A stretch of 64,000 bases of DNA from Bog-756 sp963831535 (lineage in GTDB: Bacteria > Actinomycetota > Acidimicrobiia > Acidimicrobiales > RAAP-2). Positions 8,290 to 16,421 of the stretch are shown one piece after another. A program made the translations under genes and the position numbers. The notes below the pieces were generated by a model. That model made no database searches, had not been told where the DNA came from, and was given only the letters and a program-made list of their open reading frames with translations. Location of the stretch: assembly GCA_963831535.1 (NCBI GenBank), contig CAWHQP010000010.1:310001-374000 (forward strand), written 5' to 3'. Each line of letters begins with the position of its first letter. The stretch's first letter is position 1.

Positions 8290-10150
8290 GAGGCTTTCGA
8301 TCTCGTTCCCTGAATTTCAGGGATCTGGCGACCTCCAACACATGCGGCAGCAACTGCTCAGTCGTTGCCGCACCAGCCGACGCGTCCCAATTCTGTGGAT
8401 GCCTGCGGATCACCCTGGAGAGAAGACGGACGGCGGTTGCTTCGTGCTCATCCCCAACGTCCGGCAGTGTTCGGAGAACTTGTCGCACAACAGAATGAAG
8501 GGAGTAGCTCGCATCCCTCCGTTCACCGCTGACCTCAATAAGGCAGTAGTTGTGTAGCTCCGCGATTGCCACATGGAGAGCAAGAGAGTTCTCGCAATGC
8601 AGGAGTGGCTCCTGATAGGCAGTTTCCGATGAGAGCACGACCGAAGGAATCGACCCCGAGCCCAGAAATGACAGCACACGCAGCACACCGGCAGCTGCCT
8701 CGCCTATCGCATCAAGTGATGTCGATACGACCTGAGCTGCCGTGGCTTCGATCCCCGCAAAATCCCACCTGTGCAAGAAGTTGGTCTGTTGGCCTAGGAG
8801 CGTGGCGTAGGAGTCGTAGTCAATGGTTTGTCCGATCTCCCGTTTCTGCGCGAGAAATGCGCCCGCTTGCTCAAGACTGAGGGCGAGGCACCCCAGAGCG
8901 CTAGCAAGTGAGGCTGCTCCTTCGGGGTCTCCTAGGCCACTTTGCCGCTCCAATAGATCGACTGCGTCTGTACGACTCAGATCTGAAAGCGATAGCTCTC
9001 GAAAGTCTGTGGACCACTTCCGAGATCGAGAGCTGATGAGCACCTCGCCATTTCCCTTCCGCGGAACAAGTCGATCAATCACACTTGGATTGTCAGCCCC
9101 ATCAAACACCAGCAACCATGATTCGCCGAGATTTTCGAGCCAATAGCGGAAACCTTGCGCATCCTGCTCAGCATCAAGACTTTCAGACCGCCGCGTGGTT
9201 GCGCCTTCGGTGTCCCCCGCCAGATAGCGCGCTAGCGCTCCAACTTGGTCAACCAGGTGCTGTCGCGAACTCGCATCAAACCACCAGATGAACGCGGGCC
9301 GCTTCCGTTCCTCATCTCGACGTTGCAAGTACTCAAGAATCAACGCTGATTTTCCTGAGCCTCCCCTGCCAGTAACGACTGTCACTCGAGTCTCCGGCGA
9401 TGGATCGAGCGACTTCAATTCACCCGAGCGACCGACGAACCACCGACGATCTGGAAGGCCAACTCTGGCTCGCAATTGGGCTCTGGAGCCAATTGTTCGG
9501 GTCGTTATGGGTTCGGAATACTCAGGTAGGTACTGCCACTCGTCTAAGACGGCCGAGACCGGGACTGCATACAACAAAGCCCCCACCGAAGCAGCGACTC
9601 CATCGGTATCCAAAGATGCCCAGCTGACGATTCCGATAGCGATATCGGAGTCAATTCCTGAAGGTGACGTGCAGCGAATTACGACAGGCCCTCCACTAAA
9701 TCCCTCAAGCCCCTGTCCCGCAGCTACCTCATCGGAATGCAGCAATACCCGGGAATACCCATGCAACAAGATCTCCGCGTCAACGATTTCGCCGTGGATC
9801 GCTGAATAGTTCGGCGATGGTCGTTGTTTGGGATAGCCGAAGGCCTTGAACGAGGCGCCATCGTGGCTCGAAGTCGGTGGTAACAACGGCAATGGTTTCA
9901 AATTGACAGGAAGCGAGTTTCGAAAACGAAGGATTGCGATATCCGCTGACTGCGACTCTCCGCACAAGTCGGCAACTATCTCGGTGCCCTGCTCGAACCG
10001 CAATAGAACTTTGGGTTCCGTGATCCGCTGGCGGGTTGCCGAGTCTGTCAGGCAGTGTCGGGCTGTCAGCGCGTATTCGTCCGTGACGGCGAATGCGCTC
10101 CCAAGTTCGGCACCTTGACTCCCGAGCACGAGGGCAATGGCCTTTGCCAA
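8243..10150 (-). CDS. Trypsin-like protease fused to NB-ARC STAND NTPase (5' part of split conflict protein)
   Basis: 635 residues in this frame. Residues 1-205 form a trypsin-fold protease with a complete triad: His32 in TARHC, Asp70 in SADIAIL and Ser152 in GFSGGPV. A STAND/NB-ARC ATPase follows, with Walker A TGRGGSGKS at 260-268, Walker B LLVFDGADN near 345, and a winged-helix stretch to about 600. TPR repeats continue in the next frames. The TTG start has AGGAG seven bases upstream, placed over the stop codon of the Trypco1 gene, so the two are translationally coupled. This protease-NTPase-repeat architecture is typical of NTP-dependent bacterial conflict systems, where ligand sensing by the repeats is thought to unleash the protease. 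The target is unknown. Cytoplasmic. Confidence 0.85.
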   Translation of the reverse strand: MAKAIALVLGSQGAELGSAFAVTDEYALTARHCLTDSATRQRITEPKVLLRFEQGTEIVADLCGESQSADIAILRFRNSLPVNLKPLPLLPPTSSHDGASFKAFGYPKQRPSPNYSAIHGEIVDAEILLHGYSRVLLHSDEVAAGQGLEGFSGGPVVIRCTSPSGIDSDIAIGIVSWASLDTDGVAASVGALLYAVPVSAVLDEWQYLPEYSEPITTRTIGSRAQLRARVGLPDRRWFVGRSGELKSLDPSPETRVTVVTGRGGSGKSALILEYLQRRDEERKRPAFIWWFDASSRQHLVDQVGALARYLAGDTEGATTRRSESLDAEQDAQGFRYWLENLGESWLLVFDGADNPSVIDRLVPRKGNGEVLISSRSRKWSTDFRELSLSDLSRTDAVDLLERQSGLGDPEGAASLASALGCLALSLEQAGAFLAQKREIGQTIDYDSYATLLGQQTNFLHRWDFAGIEATAAQVVSTSLDAIGEAAAGVLRVLSFLGSGSIPSVVLSSETAYQEPLLHCENSLALHVAIAELHNYCLIEVSGERRDASYSLHSVVRQVLRTLPDVGDEHEATAVRLLSRVIRRHPQNWDASAGAATTEQLLPHVLEVARSLKFRERDRKPLADHELDGRPDDLAS

Positions 10151-10151
10151 C

Positions 10152-10466
10152 CTAGACTCCTGCTTTTCTGCTCCAGGTGAGGGTTATCTGAAAACCCGCC
10201 GATGCTTGCGCTTTTGCCACAACCACTCCTGCGCCAGCTTGAAGGTTCGCCGAGAACTGAAACGTGGCGTCGGTGAGTCGCCAAGGATCGTCGGCGTCGA
10301 ATCCATCGTCGAGATTTGGCTTCAGCTGATTGGCGACCTCTGTGACACAGGCTGCCAACTCTTTGACACGATCAGCCAGCTTCTCCGTTGGAGTCTGACC
10401 GCTCAGAAAGCCGCCGGCGCCGGGCGCCGGAATGACCTCAACGAGGAGTTCCGTTGTGCCAGTCAT
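10152..10466 (-). CDS. Trypsin-co-occurring domain protein (CU044_2847/Trypco1 family)
   Basis: A 104-residue protein with the Trypco1 pattern: an N-terminal strand ELLVEVIP, a central helix DRVKELAACVTEVANQLKP, and the C-terminal hallmark FSANLQAGAGVVVAKAQASAGFQITLTW. Such proteins are found beside trypsin-like proteases and STAND NTPases in conflict operons, often as small partners or possible protease substrates. The gene ends one base before the TTG of the protease-NTPase gene. Its own start is supported by AGGCGG just upstream of the ATG at 10466. Confidence 0.78.
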   Translation of the reverse strand: MTGTTELLVEVIPAPGAGGFLSGQTPTEKLADRVKELAACVTEVANQLKPNLDDGFDADDPWRLTDATFQFSANLQAGAGVVVAKAQASAGFQITLTWSRKAGV

Positions 10467-10592
10467 TACCGCCTCTATCTTTTGGGAATCGTCCTAGCTT
10501 TCCATCTGGCTTGGGCCTTCGCCACCTCTGCTGAATCTGCGATCTCAATCAAATGGGAGCAAGACCACCAGGCGGGGTAGGAAGTCTATGGA

Positions 10593-10606
10593 TGAATCGG
10601 CCCGGG
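10593..10606 (+). repeat. Left terminal inverted repeat of the IS3 element
   Basis: TGAATCGGCCCGGG, perfect over 14 bases against the right end. Confidence 0.85.
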
Positions 10607-10608
10607 TT

Positions 10609-11529
10609 TCATAGAGACTCGGTTGTCTGTGAAACCAGTGGTTGGGTTGTGTCGATCTGACGGTAGTAGTTCGCTTCCAGCTCTGCCGGAGGGATCTTGC
10701 CGATCTCGTTGTGGATGCGGCGGTTGTTGAACCAGTCGACGTAGGTGAGGGTGGCCCATTCAACGTGCTCGACACTGCGCCACGGGCCCTGGCGGTGGAT
10801 CAACTCGGTCTTGTAGAGCCCGTTGAAGCTCTCGGCCAGGGCATTGTCGTAGGAGTCCCCCTTGGACCCGACCGAGTTCACGACGCCGGCTTCGGCCAGG
10901 CGCTCGGTGTATCGAATTGATAGATATTGAACTCCGCGGTCGCTGTGATGGATGAGGCCGCCGAGGCCGGAGTCCTTTCGTCCGTGGATGGCCATCTCCA
11001 GGGCGTCGATGGCTAGATCGCTGCGCAGTGAGGTCGAGGTCTGCCATCCGACGACGTAGCGGCTGAACACGTCGACCACGAAGGCCACGTAGACCCAACC
11101 GGTGTGGGTCTTCACGTAGGTGAGGTCGGCCACCCACAGTCTGTTGGGCCCAACGGCGGTGAACTGGCAGTCGACCAGGTCGGCGGGTCGCTCCAAGGTG
11201 TCGTCCCCGATGGTGGTCCGCTTCCACTGTCGTCCCCTCCGTGCGCCCTGGAGTCCCAGGTCCCGCATGAGGCGTTCGACGGTGCAGCGGGCCACCCGAT
11301 GGCCCTCCCGGTTCAACTGGGTCCAGACCTTGTCGGCCCCGTAGACGTCAAAGTTCTCCGACCGGACCCGCCTGATCTCGACCTTCAGCTGCTCGTCCCG
11401 GACCCGCCGGGCACAGACCGGGCGCTTCTTGGCGGCGTAGTAGGTGGCGGGAGCGAACTGCAGCGTGGCGCAGATCGGCTCGACTCCCCATCGACCCTTT
11501 CGGGCATCGATGTAGCGGACTACTTCTTC
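10609..11529 (-). CDS. IS3-family transposase orfB (DDE integrase domain)
   Basis: About 307 codons of the catalytic half of an IS3 transposase. It has an HTH_21-type region (VYGADKVWTQLNREG), then the rve core with its DDE triad: Asp in WVADLTYV, Asp in HHSDRGVQY, Glu in DNALAESFNGLYKTE. The frame lies at -1 relative to orfA and has no good start of its own, so it is expected to be made as an OrfAB fusion by programmed -1 slippage near the end of orfA. Everything needed for activity appears present. Confidence 0.93.
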   Translation of the reverse strand, partial: EEVVRYIDARKGRWGVEPICATLQFAPATYYAAKKRPVCARRVRDEQLKVEIRRVRSENFDVYGADKVWTQLNREGHRVARCTVERLMRDLGLQGARRGRQWKRTTIGDDTLERPADLVDCQFTAVGPNRLWVADLTYVKTHTGWVYVAFVVDVFSRYVVGWQTSTSLRSDLAIDALEMAIHGRKDSGLGGLIHHSDRGVQYLSIRYTERLAEAGVVNSVGSKGDSYDNALAESFNGLYKTELIHRQGPWRSVEHVEWATLTYVDWFNNRRIHNEIGKIPPAELEANYYRQIDTTQPLVSQTTESL

Positions 11530-11840
11530 GTTCGACCGTCGAGCTCGGTCGCGAAGAAAATCGAGGCGTCCTTCAATATTTCGTTGGCTCGTTTGAGCTC
11601 TTTGACCTCCCGCTCGAGTTCCTTGATCTTCTTCTGATCCTCGGTGGTGGTTCCCGGTCGCTTGCCGTCGTCGATCTCGGTCCGACGGACCCAGATCCGC
11701 AACGTCTCGGGCGTCATACCCAGCTTGGCCGAAATGGCGGTCATGGCCGCCCATTCCGAGGGGTACTCACCTCGGTGCTCGACGAGCATCCGGACGGCCC
11801 GCTCACGGACCTCCGGGGAGTATCGGGTGTTCCTTGGCAT
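11520..11840 (-). CDS. IS3-family transposase orfA (HTH_Tnp_1)
   Basis: A 106-residue helix-turn-helix protein (YSPEVRERAVRMLVEHRGEY, then AISAKLGMTPETLRIWVRR). It ends in a leucine-zipper-like coiled coil (KIKELEREVKELKRANEILKDAS) used for multimerisation. It binds the IS ends and forms the N-terminal part of the OrfAB transposase. The 3' end ACGAAGAAG before the stop is the plausible slippage zone into orfB. Confidence 0.92.
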   Translation of the reverse strand: MPRNTRYSPEVRERAVRMLVEHRGEYPSEWAAMTAISAKLGMTPETLRIWVRRTEIDDGKRPGTTTEDQKKIKELEREVKELKRANEILKDASIFFATELDGRTKK

Positions 11841-11876
11841 TACTCCATCCTCTCAAGGGAAGGAGCCTCCAGGATT

Positions 11877-11890
11877 CCCGGGCCGATTCA
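11877..11890 (-). repeat. Right terminal inverted repeat of the IS3 element
   Basis: Reverse complement of TGAATCGGCCCGGG, closing the IS at 11890. Confidence 0.85.
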
Positions 11891-11932
11891 GTTGCCCCTC
11901 CGGCAGATGCCCTTTGGTGTCGCATGAAAATT

Positions 11933-12705
11933 CTACCCTCGTTCGATCCGGATCAGCACTGAGCGACCGAGCGACTCGACATCCTCGGGAGTCGGAGGTT
12001 CGGCGAGCATGGTGTGTCGGAGGGCCCTGGCAGTCCGGGCGGCGCCCGTCACGAATTCGAGTTCGATGCGTTGCGCGCACCACCGCCCGAGTCCATGGGG
12101 AGCACCCGGCAGGTCAGTGGCGATCCCGGCCATCGACTCCGGCTGGGCGAACAGTGCGTACAGGTCCCCATAGTCGTTGGGCCCCTTGTGCGCCCGCTCG
12201 GCCCGCCGACGGGGTGCCGACGGAGCTTCATGCCCACAAGGGCCGCGGGCGTAGCCACACGGCAGGTCACCGTGGCAAGCGGGACCCGTTCCCCCGAGAC
12301 CACGGTCAGCGAGGCCGGCGTGGCTGAGTCGAGCGCCCAGCGGTGAGCCAGGATGAAGGCCCGATCGAACTGATCTTCCGGAAGCTCACCAGGGTCGAGG
12401 TCGGCAGCCGGAATGGACCCGACGTCGATGCAGTCAACCTTGACTCCTCCAATCGGATGTCGCGCCCGTCCGCTCTCGCCACCCACCAGGATCGAGAGGC
12501 GGGAGGGGCCGCCGTCAACGCTCTGTGCGGCCGCGTCGAGGTCGTCGGTGACATGGTGTACCCGACCGAGTCTGGTCATGACGGCCAGGCCACCGATGAG
12601 CGCGAACTCGGACAGTGACACCTCCTGGGTGAGGGTGTACAAGGCGCCGACCAGACGCGACGCCGACCCGCCCGGTCCATCGAGAAGGAGGATCTCACCA
12701 GACAC
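11933..12705 (-). pseudogene. AbiEii-like nucleotidyltransferase toxin, copy 1 (frameshifted)
   Basis: Collinear with the intact copy at 25480-26256. The N-terminal part shows the nucleotidyltransferase signature ALIGGLAV...RVHHVTDDLD in one frame. The C-terminal 66 residues, ending SLGRSVLIRIERG, continue in another frame at 11933-12133. Compared base by base with copy 2, one T is missing near 12224, which breaks the frame after ALVGMKL. The lesion removes the conserved Lys/Asp helix region, so the toxin is probably inactive unless the base is an assembly error. It overlaps the upstream antitoxin-like gene by 11 bases, as in copy 2. Confidence 0.75.
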
Positions 12706-13630
12706 GGACGTGGCCTTCCGGATTCCATCCCTCGAGGATCTCTCGGCCCCGACCGCGATCCTGGGCCAGGTCTAGTGCGACCACGACATGATTGGCCACC
12801 GGGAAGTCGTGGTCCGAGAGCTGTGCCGGTACCGACCACCCGTACCGGGACGGACACACCGCCACCCGTCCAGCCGATGGTGTGCCCGGGGAAACTCCGT
12901 GGGAGCGGAGCACGCTTCGTAGCTCACCTTGACTCTCCACGTAGAGCTCGGCTGGCCAGTCGGCGGTGGCCACCAGCGGGGCCTGATGCCACACGGCCCC
13001 CAGGGTTCCCGAGAGCCGATAGAGGTCGGGGTAGGACCCAGGAAGGCTGCCCAGTGGTCGCCATGCCGGGGCCCATGCATCGGCCATATCGTTGAACAAA
13101 TCGGGGATCGACGGCCGACCGGTTCGATCGACGAGTCCCCGGTCCCGCAAGGCAGCCATTATCTCGGACACCCGTCCCGGTGAGCGTCCGATCAGTGTTG
13201 CCACTTCCGTGGTGCGGTGGTCCTGCTCCGGTTCGAGGAGCAGGGCCATCCCGATATCCAGGCCCGTCGGGACGAAGGGGTCGGTAACCCGGGTCGGCTC
13301 GGGTCCGATCAACGGGGGCACGTCAGCGTCGATGTGCAGGGCCGTACCGCGCAACTGCAGGTGGCCTCGGCGGTCGAGCCAGGCCACCCGACCCTCAGCC
13401 AACACCCGCCGGGCCTCTGTAGAGATCCGGTCCGCCACAATGAAGCCGCCAGCAAGCTGGCGGGACAAACCCTCGGCTTCAGTGCGACTGATGCTTCGCC
13501 GCGTCTCGATGGGGATCTGACGTCCACCGACCTCGAGGACGTTCGGGGCCAGTGCCTTGGCCGGCACGGCGAGAGAATCCAGCGCACGGACCACCTCTTG
13601 AGCAGGATTGTTCGTTGTTCGTGCGGGCAC
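12695..13630 (-). CDS. AbiEi-like winged-helix antitoxin/repressor, copy 1
   Basis: 311 residues from a GTG at 13630. An N-terminal half with LDRRGHLQLRG is followed by a winged helix near residues 130-165 (EVATLIGRSPGRVSEIMAALRDRGLV), then a C-terminal domain of the type paired with AbiEii nucleotidyltransferases. In type IV systems the antitoxin neutralises the toxin indirectly and represses its own promoter. It is about 90 percent identical by eye to the copy at 26246. The start was chosen because both copies converge from this codon; the codon itself lies inside an inverted repeat (13607-13645) that could be the operator. The AbiE assignment rests on gene pairing and the winged helix. Confidence 0.65.
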   Translation of the reverse strand: MPARTTNNPAQEVVRALDSLAVPAKALAPNVLEVGGRQIPIETRRSISRTEAEGLSRQLAGGFIVADRISTEARRVLAEGRVAWLDRRGHLQLRGTALHIDADVPPLIGPEPTRVTDPFVPTGLDIGMALLLEPEQDHRTTEVATLIGRSPGRVSEIMAALRDRGLVDRTGRPSIPDLFNDMADAWAPAWRPLGSLPGSYPDLYRLSGTLGAVWHQAPLVATADWPAELYVESQGELRSVLRSHGVSPGTPSAGRVAVCPSRYGWSVPAQLSDHDFPVANHVVVALDLAQDRGRGREILEGWNPEGHVRVW

Positions 13631-13645
13631 GAAGGAAGAATACCA
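13607..13645. promoter_or_regulatory. Inverted repeat over the AbiEi copy-1 start
   Basis: TTCGTTGTTCGTGC and GCACGAAGGAAGAATA form an imperfect palindrome covering the GTG start at 13630. It is near-identical to 27160-27196 and related to the palindromes at 14527, 27246, 28660 and 36635. AbiEi proteins are known to bind inverted repeats at their own promoter, so an operator is inferred. Confidence 0.5.
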
Positions 13646-13746
13646 TGGAGCCCACCCGGGGCTGCTGTCTTCCCGACCCCCACCGCCAATGGCGCTGAGA
13701 ACCAGGCTGTCGGCCGTGGTCACATTGAGGCACATTGCCACTCAGC

Positions 13747-14348
13747 TCAGTCAGACCACTCGATTCGTGGAAGGTCCCTCGGTCCGATCTCAATCAACGC
13801 CACGACTTCGTCGGCGTTGGCAATGCGTCCGCCCCAGGCATCAATACCGACGTTGATCTGCCTGCCGGACTGGAGCCAACTCTCGTGGACGTGCCCGTGG
13901 ACCAACCATTCACCTGTGTCTACTGGTCGCTCCGAGGCATATCGCAGGGCGTCGGTTGAGTCTCCCTTGTAGGGGAAGTGGTTTTTCGGTGATCGGCATC
14001 AAGGTCGATGCGTATCGCTCCCTGGTGGATCTCGGCGAAGCCACCCTCTCGGCGGTAGCGCTCGTCCCATCCGACGGCCTTGCGACCGTGGAGCGCTGCG
14101 CACCGGTCGTGGTTCCCGGCGAGCAGCACCTTGTAGCCATGTAGCCGCGCCGCGGCGCCCAATGTACGGTCGATCTTTCCCATGGCGACGTCACCGAGCA
14201 CGAGCACACGGTCGGTAGGTGCAATGATCTCGTTCCAACGCTCCACGATGGAATCGTCCATCTCGTCGGCGTCGCGGAAGGGTCGCCCAGAATAAGTGAT
14301 GATGTTTGCATGGCCGAGGTGGAGATCGGCGGTGATCCAGCGTTCCAT
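13747..14348 (-). CDS. Calcineurin-like metallophosphoesterase (one-base frameshift)
   Basis: About 200 residues with all metallophosphoesterase motifs: ADLHLGH at residues 7-13, LGDVAMG near 51, LAGNHDR near 74, then CxHFPY-like HFPYKGD and VHGHVHESW. The last two lie in a second frame. The shift falls in an A5 run after DADHR at about 13984, where one more A restores RKNHFPYKG. The C-terminus then runs to PRIEWSD and a stop at 13747. The start has AAAGGAG ten bases upstream. Small bacterial homologues are phosphodiesterases; a nucleotide or phage-encoded substrate is possible. It sits inside the island between the AbiE pair and an endonuclease remnant. Confidence 0.75.
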
Positions 14349-14439
14349 TGGGATCTATCTCCTTTCATGTGATCCGGCGATGTCACCTATCGGTCGTGGA
14401 CAATCGAACGGCCACTCTTACGTTTGGCGGCCCCCACGG

Positions 14440-14564
14440 CTAATGAAAGTTTCCGCCCAAAACTTTAGTTAGCTGGCAGGGAAGACAAGCTGGCCTTTCT
14501 AACCAACGAATTGCGGTCAATTCCCGGGTGTTCTCTGTTCGTGGCACCAAGAACGGTGAACACC
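14440..14564. repeat. Island repeat block, copy b (two hairpins plus 38-bp palindrome)
   Basis: Shares about 115 bp with blocks at 28580 and 36553. In order: GAAAGTTT/AAACTTTAGTTA inverted repeat; AGCTGGCAGGGAAGACAAGC with CTGGCCTTTCTAA; then the palindrome GGTGTTCTCTGTTCGTGG...ACGGTGAACACC at 14527-14564. The homologous endonuclease sequence resumes only two bases after the palindrome. Confidence 0.7.
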
Positions 14565-14565
14565 A

Positions 14566-14982
14566 GTCTTCACCGATGACGTACACCGGATAGACGGGCC
14601 GATAGACGGCTTTGCGAACTCCCAGGAAGTAGGCCAAAGGTAGCCGGGCATGCATTGCCGCTCTCATAGCCCGGTTGGTGGAGAGGTTGGGGTCGGTGCT
14701 CTCGTACTTGTAGCGGGGGTAGCCGTCCTCACCGATCGAGTCCTCGTAGGGACGTTGGCTGTTCGGGCCCCGGTAGGCGGTCGTGATGGAGAGTGCTGCG
14801 TCGAGCTGTCTCGGCTTGTTGATTCCCTTACCCCTGGCTTGACGCATGGCAATGGCCTCACCGAAGAAAGAGAAGCGCTCGGTAAGCTCCCACGACAGGT
14901 TGCCGTCGCCGGAAGCAGCGACCCGCCGGTCGAGCTCGTCGAACATGGCCTCCCGGATCACCAACTCGCTTGTGATGTCCAC
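14566..14982 (-). pseudogene. TagI-like HNH endonuclease, N-terminal fragment
   Basis: Matches residues 1 to about 139 of the intact gene at 29634-30542. It includes GKGINKPRQLDAALSITTAY, NRAMRAAMHARLPLAYFLGV and PVYVIGED, and is then cut off; the catalytic HNH half is gone. The GTG at 14982 matches the ATG position of the intact copy. The break abuts palindrome b, suggesting a deletion that used the repeat block as an endpoint. What remains is only the putative SRA-like DNA-recognition domain. Confidence 0.7.
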
Positions 14983-15136
14983 GTGCTCAGCCTGCCACTT
15001 AGGACGAGCCGACGCGAGGAACACATTGGCGTTTTGGCCGTCAACGACGAGATCCAACACCTATGGCTACGGCTGAACCGATAGCGACATCACATCTGTG
15101 GCCAGAACGTCATCCGGTCCGGCCTGTTGGAAGCCC

Positions 15137-15469
15137 TTACATCGACCAGCTCCTCTCCCCACCGAGCATGCCGAGGTGGGTGTGCTGAAAGTGATCGTCA
15201 TACTTGAGTCCGTAGCCCATCAGGCGGTCGAGCCCGATGTGAGCAAGCCAGACGAGTCCCAACCCGAGTACGAGTGGTCGGTGCTGCCACCAGCCCAGAC
15301 CAATCACCAGAGCCGGCACGGGAGTGGCGTGGGCCAGGTTGTAGAGGAAGGCCCCGATTCGAGTTCCGGCGACGTAGCCCGTCATCGCCAGATCGGGAAG
15401 CAGGACAACGACCGGCACCAGCCACCAGTGCTGCCCCGTGGTCGAGTAGGCGATCAGCGCCCCCGTCAA
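15137..15469 (-). CDS. DUF4260 family membrane protein (5' end uncertain)
   Basis: A small hydrophobic protein with the DUF4260 signature: VLLPDLAMTGYVAGTRIGAF, YNLAHATPVPALV, and HIGLDRLMGYGLKYDDHF...HLG. About four membrane helices are predicted by eye. The coding frame stays open upstream to about 15563 with sensible sequence (SGTPRLWLRIEAAAL) but has no ATG/GTG. A TTG at 15569 overlapping the hydrolase stop lies in another frame, so a frameshift near the start is likely. Last gene of the MMPL-cupin-epimerase-hydrolase operon. Function unknown. Confidence 0.7.
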   Translation of the reverse strand: MTGALIAYSTTGQHWWLVPVVVLLPDLAMTGYVAGTRIGAFLYNLAHATPVPALVIGLGWWQHRPLVLGLGLVWLAHIGLDRLMGYGLKYDDHFQHTHLGMLGGERSWSM

Positions 15470-15565
15470 GAGGGCTGCCGCCTCGATCCGCAGCCACAGC
15501 CGTGGCGTTCCCGAAACGGTCCCGTCCGAGATGGACTCGGTGGCTCTGGTTGATGGCCCGGGTGG

Positions 15566-16421
15566 TCAACGGACCCTCTCCTGCTTGTCAGCGCCCAGCG
15601 TCAATGTCGCAAGGAAGTCCAAGACGGCCTCTGTGGTGAGCCCAGGCTGTTGGGACTGGGGATAGTGCCCGGCTTCGGGGACCATGACCACCGATGCATT
15701 CAACGTCTCAGCGATCCAGGTCGCCTCCTCCGAGGGATCGGGGAAGTCCGGGTCCCGCTCCCCCATGATGACCAAGGTCGGGACCGACACATCCATCAGC
15801 CGGGCTTCCGCCGGCATCATGATCGGTTCGGGTGGTCAACGAGAACGCCTTGGCGTACCCGGGACGACGGAGACTCGCAACAACCGTGTCCCGGTACTCA
15901 TCGAAGTCATCGGGCCGATGGCCGGCATAGAGCTTCGGCATGTAGGACTTCCAGGATGCGGCGGCCCAGGGCCGAGCCATCGCCACCCGCAGAAGGATTC
16001 GCTGGATGGCGCTCATCTTGCCGTTGCGAACGAAGGGGCCGACGAGCACGAGGCCGTCGACCAGGTCGGGGCGATCCGCGCTCACGAGTGCTGCAGCTCC
16101 GGCGGCCATGGAGTTGCCAACGATGACCGCCGGACCGCCGAGCTCGTCGATCAGCGCCATGATGTCGCCCGCCGTGTCGACATCTCCGTAGGAAGAGAAC
16201 GTCGCATCGCTGTCGCCATGCCCCCGGAGGTCCGTGCAGGCCACCCGGTAGCCGTTCGACCGAAGGCTCGGAGCCAGGAACCGATAGGTGCTCCGGAGAT
16301 CGCCCATGCCGGGGACGAGGACGACCAGCGGCCCGGTGCCGGCTATGTCATAGCCGACCTTCCCTTCCGGCCGGGTGAGGAACCGGGTTCCCTGGGCGGG
16401 GATCGTAGTGATCGGATTCAT
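15566..16421 (-). CDS. Alpha/beta hydrolase (one frameshift)
   Basis: About 284 residues when joined. The N-terminal frame (16421-about 15835) has the oxyanion stretch LVPGMGDLRSTYR, DLRGHGDSD and the nucleophile elbow GNSMAAGAA. The C-terminal frame (to 15566) has VPTLVIMGERDPDFP and the catalytic histidine region PEAGHYPQ. The join is near 15830 (TTRTDH to MPAEARL), where one base change restores the frame. The ATG overlaps the epimerase stop by 4 bases. Substrate unknown; hydrolysis of an ester, lactone or haloalkane are all possible for this fold. Confidence 0.78.

Larger units (their letters stand above)
10593..11890 (-). mobile_element. IS3-family insertion sequence, complete, 1298 bp
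   Basis: Two overlapping transposase frames (orfA 11520-11840, orfB 10609-11529) lie between terminal inverted repeats. The left end TGAATCGGCCCGGG at 10593 is matched by its reverse complement ending at 11890, and partial pairing continues inwards (left GAGACTC against right GAGGCTCC). The flanks (left GGA, right GTT) do not form an obvious target duplication, so the copy may mark a rearrangement. It separates the Trypco1 conflict operon from the first AbiE-like copy. Confidence 0.9.

Noticed and set aside
7582..8310. Programmed ribosomal frameshifting to join the TPR segments
   Set aside because: No slippery heptamer or downstream structure is evident at either join, and unrelated genes nearby show the same kind of breaks.
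14440..14564. Short peptide gene encoded by the repeat block (reading through WYSLFVVPRT-like sequence)
   Set aside because: The three block copies do not keep one open frame, so the conservation is at DNA level.
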